This document shows positions 56,756 through 64,000 of a stretch of DNA of 64,000 bases, in pieces. The translations under genes were made by a program, and so were the position numbers. The stretch is taken from contig NZ_CP036268.1 of NCBI RefSeq assembly GCF_007744515.1, forward strand, positions 4,396,833 through 4,460,832. The letters are read 5' to 3'. Under the pieces are notes generated by a model that was given only the letters and a program-made list of their open reading frames with translations, had not been told where the DNA came from and made no database searches. Position 1 is the first letter of the stretch. The number at the start of each line of letters is the position of its first letter. Origin of the DNA: Stratiformator vulcanicus (GTDB lineage Bacteria > Planctomycetota > Planctomycetia > Planctomycetales > Planctomycetaceae).

Positions 56756-56778
56756 AGCCCCCAGCGCAAGCAAGGGGC
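56756..56778. repeat. Short interspersed repeat, intergenic copy
   Basis: AGCCCCCAGCGCAAGCAAGG lies in the 61-base gap before the second DUF1501 gene and differs by about two bases from the coding copies at 45706 and 49082. Close to a DUF1501 start, it may lie in the leader. Confidence 0.55.
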
Positions 56779-56797
56779 ATTACGGAGGGTCAGCAAA

Positions 56798-58252
<1,455 letters not shown>

Positions 58253-58264
<12 letters not shown>

Positions 58265-58975
58265 CTCGTCGGCGTCATCGGGTGCCGCCTGTTTTTTCGC
58301 GATGAATTCGGCGTTTCTCTGCCCGGAGTTGCGCAGGTGTTCTCGCATCGCCTTCTCGGCTTGGTCCGCATCTTGGACGCGCAGCTCGCGATGGATTCGG
58401 CGGTGCTCGTCGAGTGTCGCATTCAGAATTTCGGGTCCGTCGCTGGTCCAGACTCGGATCAACGACATCAAGTCGTGAAAGCGATTGATTTCGGTTTCGA
58501 GTAGCGGATTGGCGGCTCGATTCGAAATCACGCGATGCATGACCCGGTCGTATTCGTTGACCGCCCGACCGACGATCTCGCCATCTTCATTCATCACGAG
58601 TTCGGCAAGCCGATCGAACTCGTCGAAGTCTTCCGGTCGGATTTTCCCGGTGGCCAGTCGTGTCGCCTGCCCTTCCAACGCTTCGCGTACCTGATACATC
58701 TGAGTGACATCCTGCGGCGTCAATTCGCGGACAATCGCGCCGCGATTGGCCCGAACCTCCACAAGCCCGGTCGAGGTCAATTGCCGGATCGCCTCACGGA
58801 TCGGTGTGCGGCTGACTTTCAGCACCGCAGCCAATTCGATCTCGCGCAGGGCATGGCCGGGTAGAAATCGCCCCGCCACGATCTCGTCCGCCAGAAAGCG
58901 GTAAACCTGCTCCGCAAGTGTCACTTGTGAGAGTGGATCGGCAATGCCGTTGGGTCTTCGCGTGATCTTGGGCAT
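58253..58975 (-). CDS. GntR-family regulator (FCD type)
   Basis: 240 residues. The N-terminal winged helix-turn-helix is [20 protein letters not shown] then [20 protein letters not shown]. An FCD helical ligand-binding domain follows ([18 protein letters not shown], then [34 protein letters not shown]). FCD regulators commonly control sugar-acid or carboxylate catabolism. The sugar-acid genes near 61.3-64 kb are a possible target, but nothing proves it. It overlaps the convergent DUF1501 gene by 12 bases. Confidence 0.9.
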
Positions 58976-59186
58976 CGTTGTTCCTGTCGCGACCGACAGA
59001 GCGAATGAAACCTCGACTGCTCTAGTTCCGTCGCCGCGGGTCGATTATTACTTCAGCACCGGTTGATGTCACTCGACATTGCCACGCGATGCGCACCACA
59101 ATATGGGAATCATTCGTGCCGAGCGGGCTGGGCGGATATGCTAAAGGGCCACGCAAAAGCCGTGCGCCCCTCCGGTTCAGTTTGCC

Positions 59187-59819
59187 ATGAGCGATTCGGA
59201 TTTCGATACCGACCCGGCCCTGCTCGACCGCATCCGCGGGGGAGATGTCGATGCATTGGCCGAATTGTTCTCGGAGTATCGCAGCAGGCTTTGGCGGGTG
59301 GTCAATTTCCGACTCGACGCACGGCTGATCGGCCGAGCCGATCCGGAGGATATTCTGCAGGAGGCCTGGCTGAACGCCGCGAAGCGAATCAGCGCGTTTC
59401 CGACCGACCCGGAGTTGTCGACGTTCATCTGGTTTCGCCTGATCGTCAACCAGACGCTAATTGAAGTGCATCGCCGACACCTTGGGGCGAAGAAAAGGTC
59501 GGCCGGCCGCGAAATTCGTGGTTCTTCCGGTTACGACCCGAACACGACGACGTTTTCACTCTCATCGCATTTGCTCGGTCGACTCACTTCGCCGAGCGAA
59601 GCGGCGATTCGGGACGAGCGCGCTCGCCATCTGCGGGCCGCGCTCGAACAGATGAATGAGGTCGATCGGGAAGTCCTCGCGCTCCGCCATTTCGAGGAAC
59701 TCTCCAACCGGGAGACGGCGGAGGTGCTGGGGATTTCCGAACAGGCCGCCAGTGTGCGCTATGTGCGCGCTCTCAAACGATTGCAAAAGATCGTCTCGGC
59801 CGTACCCGGCATGGTTTGA
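59187..59819 (+). CDS. ECF sigma factor linked to a protein kinase
   Basis: 210 residues. Region 2 (LFSEYRSRLWRVVNFRLDAR, RADPEDILQEAWLNAAKRI) and region 4 (LALRHFEELSNRETAEVLGI then SVRYVRALKRLQ) are clear. A longer linker than usual separates the two, as in ECF groups of Planctomycetes that pair with Ser/Thr kinases. The kinase gene starts 27 bases downstream. It probably controls genes through phosphorylation by this kinase rather than through a classical anti-sigma factor. Confidence 0.88.
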   Translation: MSDSDFDTDPALLDRIRGGDVDALAELFSEYRSRLWRVVNFRLDARLIGRADPEDILQEAWLNAAKRISAFPTDPELSTFIWFRLIVNQTLIEVHRRHLGAKKRSAGREIRGSSGYDPNTTTFSLSSHLLGRLTSPSEAAIRDERARHLRAALEQMNEVDREVLALRHFEELSNRETAEVLGISEQAASVRYVRALKRLQKIVSAVPGMV

Positions 59820-59846
59820 CGACCGAGACAGGACGGACCGACGACA

Positions 59847-61187
59847 TTGAGCGAACGGGACGATGTAAATTCTGAACTCTCCGAACCGGAGATCAGCGAC
59901 CGGGATGCGGCCTCCGATGCCGACATCCTGAAAGTCCGCGTCCCGATGGAGAAGCTCGCCAGCCGGTTCATGGAGGAATTGCGCAGCGGAAGAAAGCCGA
60001 GCGTGCAGTCCTATGCGGCAGCGCACCCGCGGTTTGCCGATGAAATTCGACGCACGTTCCCCGTGCTGGCGGCCCTCGAAGGGCTCAAGCTCAACGAAGA
60101 GTCGACTTGGCTCAAACGCGGCTTTGCCGACTTGGAAGTCGATCGACTCGGCGGCTGCGACATCATCGGCGAGGTCGCCCGCGGCGGCATGGGAATCGTC
60201 TTCGAAGGCTTGGAGAAGTCTTCGGGAAGACGTGTCGCGGTGAAACTGTTGCCCTGGCGGGTCGACAGCGTCCCGCAGGTCCGCGAAGCGTTCGAACGAG
60301 AAGCGCGGCTCGCCTCGCAGTTGCGGCATTCGAATATCGTGCCCATTTACGGTTTCGGCGAGCACGAGGGCTACTGCTACTACACGATGCGGTATGTCGA
60401 CGGGGTGAGTCTCGATCGGTTAATCGAACGGCTTAAAGAACGGGAGGGGGTCGTCTACGCCGAAGAAATCAGCCGGGCCCGCGACGACCGCTCGGAGGGT
60501 GCGGCATCTCCCGCAAAATCGTCTCCGGCAAGCAACATAATTAATGGTGAGACGAAGTCGGATCCCGTCACCTCTTACCGTCACTTAAAACGGAAGTCGT
60601 ATCGGAAGTTCGCCCGCATCGGCATTCAGGTCGCCCGAGCGCTTCATGCCGCGCACGAGCGAGGCGTTTTGCACAACGATGTCAAGCCGGGCAACGTGCT
60701 GATCGGGGCAGACGGCAAGGTCTGGGTCACCGATTTCGGCGTTGCGACGGCGGCTCGCACCGGAAGCGAAGGCGTGGACGAGGAACACGAATCATACGCG
60801 GGCACGTTGCGATACATGGCTCCCGAACGCTTTAGGGGCAAGTCCGACCGACGCGGCGACATCTACGCACTGGGCGCGACACTGTATGAACTCGTGACCC
60901 GCCGACCGATCTTCGACGCCAAGAGCCGTTCCGCGATGGTCGATCGGATTGCGAACGTGATCCCAGTGCAGCCTTCGGTGATCGATCCAGAATTCCCGAT
61001 CGACTTCGAATCGATCATTGCCAAAGCGATCGCCAAACGACCCGAAGACCGCTACGCGACCGCGGGAGAAATGGGAGCCGATCTGCTCGCGTTTTCCGGC
61101 GGGCATCGCCCACACGCGGCGAAGCGAAGATTCGTGCGGAGAGTGGTCAATCGCCTGCGGCATTGGCTTGGCATTGAGCAGCGATAA
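59847..61187 (+). CDS. Ser/Thr protein kinase
   Basis: 446 residues with a TTG start at 59847. The kinase domain has the G-loop GEVARGGMGIVFEG, VAVKLL, the catalytic loop HNDVKPGNVLIG and DFGVA, and ends near residue 420. The HRD motif is HND, so the kinase is of the non-RD kind. The N-terminal 100 residues (FMEELRSGRKPSVQSYAAAHP) are a helical module often found on planctomycete kinases. No membrane segment is apparent. An internal insert with many Ser/Ala residues (about 215-240) interrupts the domain. It probably regulates the neighbouring sigma factor. Confidence 0.9.
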   Translation: MSERDDVNSELSEPEISDRDAASDADILKVRVPMEKLASRFMEELRSGRKPSVQSYAAAHPRFADEIRRTFPVLAALEGLKLNEESTWLKRGFADLEVDRLGGCDIIGEVARGGMGIVFEGLEKSSGRRVAVKLLPWRVDSVPQVREAFEREARLASQLRHSNIVPIYGFGEHEGYCYYTMRYVDGVSLDRLIERLKEREGVVYAEEISRARDDRSEGAASPAKSSPASNIINGETKSDPVTSYRHLKRKSYRKFARIGIQVARALHAAHERGVLHNDVKPGNVLIGADGKVWVTDFGVATAARTGSEGVDEEHESYAGTLRYMAPERFRGKSDRRGDIYALGATLYELVTRRPIFDAKSRSAMVDRIANVIPVQPSVIDPEFPIDFESIIAKAIAKRPEDRYATAGEMGADLLAFSGGHRPHAAKRRFVRRVVNRLRHWLGIEQR

Positions 61188-61345
61188 CCATTCGAGCGAT
61201 CACCTGCGGCGAACCGCCGCCACTCGTGTTCTATTCGCAACTTCATTCGGCTGATTGGTGACTGATAGCACGGTTGTGGGGCGCTCTTTGCCCCCGTACA
61301 TTGCATGCAAGATTTAAACGCGTCGCTCAACGGCCAGTCTTCACC

Positions 61346-62293
<948 letters not shown>

Positions 62294-62449
62294 CTTTCTC
62301 AGGGTGGCTGAGGACGGTCTCGCAGAGCCGCCCCCAGCGAGCGCGGTGCCGCGTTCGATTCACTGAGGTTGTCGCAACTCGAAGCCTTATCCGCTGGGGG
62401 CAGCATCCATGCCGTCCCCAGCCACGCATCCGTTAACAATTTTCTCAAC

Positions 62450-63481
62450 ATGATCCGCGGCATCCGTCTCGAAGAACCGGAACGGTTCGAATATGTCGAA
62501 CTCGACGACCCCACGTCTCCGCCCGAGGGCTACGCGCAGGTCCGCACGCACCTGATGGGCATCTGCGGTTCCGACGTGAGCGGCTTTCTCGGCAAGATGC
62601 CGTTCTTTCGCTATCCGCGCGTGCCGGGGCACGAATTGGGCGTCGAGGTTCTCGAAGTCGGACCGGGTGTTGACAATATCGCCCCCGGAGATCGCTGTAG
62701 CATCGAACCCTACATGAACTGCGGCAGGTGCTTCGCCTGCCGACGTGGCAACGGCAACTGTTGCGAGAACCTTGAAGTCATCGGCGTAATGGCCGACGGC
62801 GGACTCCGCGAACGCTTCAACGTGCGTGCCGACAAACTGCACCCGTCGAAATTGCTCAGCTACGAGCAACTGGCCCTCGTCGAGACCCTCGCCATCGGCT
62901 GCCACGCCGTTGACCGCGGCGAATGCAAAGAGGGCGAACATGTGCTGGTCATCGGAGCCGGGCCAATCGGCCTGGCAACGCTCGAATTCGTCCGCCTGAC
63001 CGGAGCGAAAATCACCGTCATGGACCTCGTCCAGTCGCGGCTCGACTTCTGCAAGGAACGCTATGGCGTCGAAAATACGATCCTGTTCACCGGCGATGAG
63101 AGTGATCTTGAACACGCCCTCGAAATCACCGGCGGCGACAAGTTCGCCATCGCCATCGACGCCACCGGCAACCACAAATCGATGAGTGGGGCGCTGCAGT
63201 TCGTAGCGCACACGGGGACTTTGGTTTATGTCGGCATCACCAACGGTGAAGTCAGTTTTCCGCACCCCGCCATGCACCGGCCCGAGATGAATCTCAAAGG
63301 CAGCCGCAACGCGCTGCCGCGCGACTTCACGCGGATCATTAAACTGATCGAGGTCGGCACGATCGACACCGGGCCGTGGATTACGCACCGGACGACGTTC
63401 GACCGCTTCCGCGACGATTTCCCCGCCTACACACGTCCCGAGACGGGTGTGATCAAAGCCATGGTGGAGGTGCAGACATGA
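62450..63481 (+). CDS. Zinc-dependent alcohol dehydrogenase
   Basis: 343 residues from the ATG at 62450, chosen because the preceding codons lack the fold. GICGSDVSGF and GHELGVEVLEVG give the catalytic Zn site (Cys and His). The structural zinc has CGRCFACRRGNGNC. The NAD-binding motif GAGPIGLATLE follows. Members oxidise sugar alcohols or L-threonine-type substrates. Its stop overlaps the start of the UxaA-like gene (ATGA), so they are coupled. Confidence 0.9.
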   Translation: MIRGIRLEEPERFEYVELDDPTSPPEGYAQVRTHLMGICGSDVSGFLGKMPFFRYPRVPGHELGVEVLEVGPGVDNIAPGDRCSIEPYMNCGRCFACRRGNGNCCENLEVIGVMADGGLRERFNVRADKLHPSKLLSYEQLALVETLAIGCHAVDRGECKEGEHVLVIGAGPIGLATLEFVRLTGAKITVMDLVQSRLDFCKERYGVENTILFTGDESDLEHALEITGGDKFAIAIDATGNHKSMSGALQFVAHTGTLVYVGITNGEVSFPHPAMHRPEMNLKGSRNALPRDFTRIIKLIEVGTIDTGPWITHRTTFDRFRDDFPAYTRPETGVIKAMVEVQT

Positions 63482-64000
63482 GTGCGGCAACCGCGACGAC
63501 GGCAACCCCCCGCTGGCTCCGCGTGCATCCGGATGACGCTGTGATCGTCCTGATCGACGAACTGGCAGAAGGCGAAAGCGTCGACGGCGTAACCGCGCGG
63601 CAGACGATTCCCGCCGGTCATAAACTGGCGACAACGTGCATCGACGCGGGCGAGCACGTACTGAAATACGGCTACTCGATCGGCATCGCCACGCAAACGA
63701 TCGCAATCGGCGATCACGTACACACACACAATCTCAAAACCGGCCTCGACACCAACCTCGAATACCGTTGGAGCGAGCGCACGGCGGATTCGTCGACCAA
63801 GCTGGAACCATCGACCTTCGAAGGCTTTCGCCGTAAGGATGGCCGCGTCGCGATCCGCAATGAAATCTGGATCATCAACACCGTCGGCTGCGTGAACATG
63901 ACTGCCACCAAAATTGGTGAGCGGGCCACACGCGAGTTCGCTTCCAAAGGACTGGTCGACGGCGTTTATTCGTTTCCTCACCCGTTCGGCTGCTCGCAAC
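63478..64000 (+). CDS. UxaA-family altronate/galactarate dehydratase, N-terminal part
   Basis: The reading frame runs from the ATG at 63478 to the window end without a stop. The first 90 residues include a SAF-like domain (DDAVIVLIDELAEGESVDG, LATTCIDAGEHVLKYGYSIG). The segment GRVAIRNEIWIINTVGCVNM, then ATKIGERATREF, is typical of the UxaA/GarD family. The enzyme probably removes water from a hexonate or similar sugar acid. Overlap with the zinc dehydrogenase supports one operon. Confidence 0.85.
   Translation, partial: MSAATATTATPRWLRVHPDDAVIVLIDELAEGESVDGVTARQTIPAGHKLATTCIDAGEHVLKYGYSIGIATQTIAIGDHVHTHNLKTGLDTNLEYRWSERTADSSTKLEPSTFEGFRRKDGRVAIRNEIWIINTVGCVNMTATKIGERATREFASKGLVDGVYSFPHPFGCSQ

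Overview
The window looks like a chromosome segment of a planctomycete (Planctomycetota). The signs are paired DUF1549/DUF1553 'planctomycete cytochrome c' proteins with DUF1501 partners, a giant secreted protein with the LEPLEQRVMLS-type N-terminal signal, ECF sigma factors paired with FecR-like or Ser/Thr kinase genes, many orphan genes and a GC-rich composition. All family names come from reading motifs; no database search was run.

Layout. (1) 1-10465: an integrated phage-like or satellite element beside a tRNA-Arg(UCG). It has a tyrosine recombinase, a small excisionase-like helix-turn-helix protein, a Toprim primase/helicase-like protein, small and large terminase subunits and a DUF2213 (prohead-protease-like) protein, all on the minus strand, plus an AT-richer P-loop ATPase cargo gene on the plus strand. 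No portal or capsid gene is visible and the left boundary is probably outside the window. (2) 10.8-20.9 kb: housekeeping and envelope genes: a SIS isomerase, type II NADH dehydrogenase, class II photolyase, an SDR-DUF2867 protein, a stress-protein-like membrane protein, a Wza-like polysaccharide export lipoprotein and an overlapping pair of TIGR04283/TIGR04282-type glycosyltransferases. (3) 20.9-27.5 kb: an ECF sigma / FecR-like / DUF1549-DUF1553 / DUF1501 operon ending in a bidirectional terminator shared with rpsN. (4) 27.5-33.9 kb: rpsN, a 55-codon DUF2256 gene, a PQQ-propeller protein, a LecA-like-domain protein and a divergent Nramp-family transporter.

(5) 34.3-51.2 kb is the most interesting region: a polymorphic toxin locus. 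A 4099-residue surface protein (duplicated N-terminal domain, about eight cadherin-like repeats, a long Thr/Ser/Gly/Asp/Trp-rich repeat region, pretoxin region, Hint domain) ends in an AHH-type nuclease. It is followed by a likely immunity gene and two toxin/immunity cassettes: Hint + PD-(D/E)XK-like toxin with a DUF4304-like partner, and Hint + NucA/NucB-like DNase with a SUKH-like partner. Two pairs of direct DNA repeats (459 nt and 751 nt, both without net indels) tie the cassettes to the 3' end of the giant gene, so recombination could swap or delete toxin tips in frame.

(6) 51.5-64 kb: a 1725-residue cytochrome c/WD40/DUF1549/DUF1553 protein with its DUF1501 partner, a GntR regulator, an ECF sigma factor with a Ser/Thr kinase, and the start of a sugar or sugar-acid catabolic operon (aldo/keto reductase, zinc alcohol dehydrogenase, UxaA-type altronate dehydratase cut by the window end).
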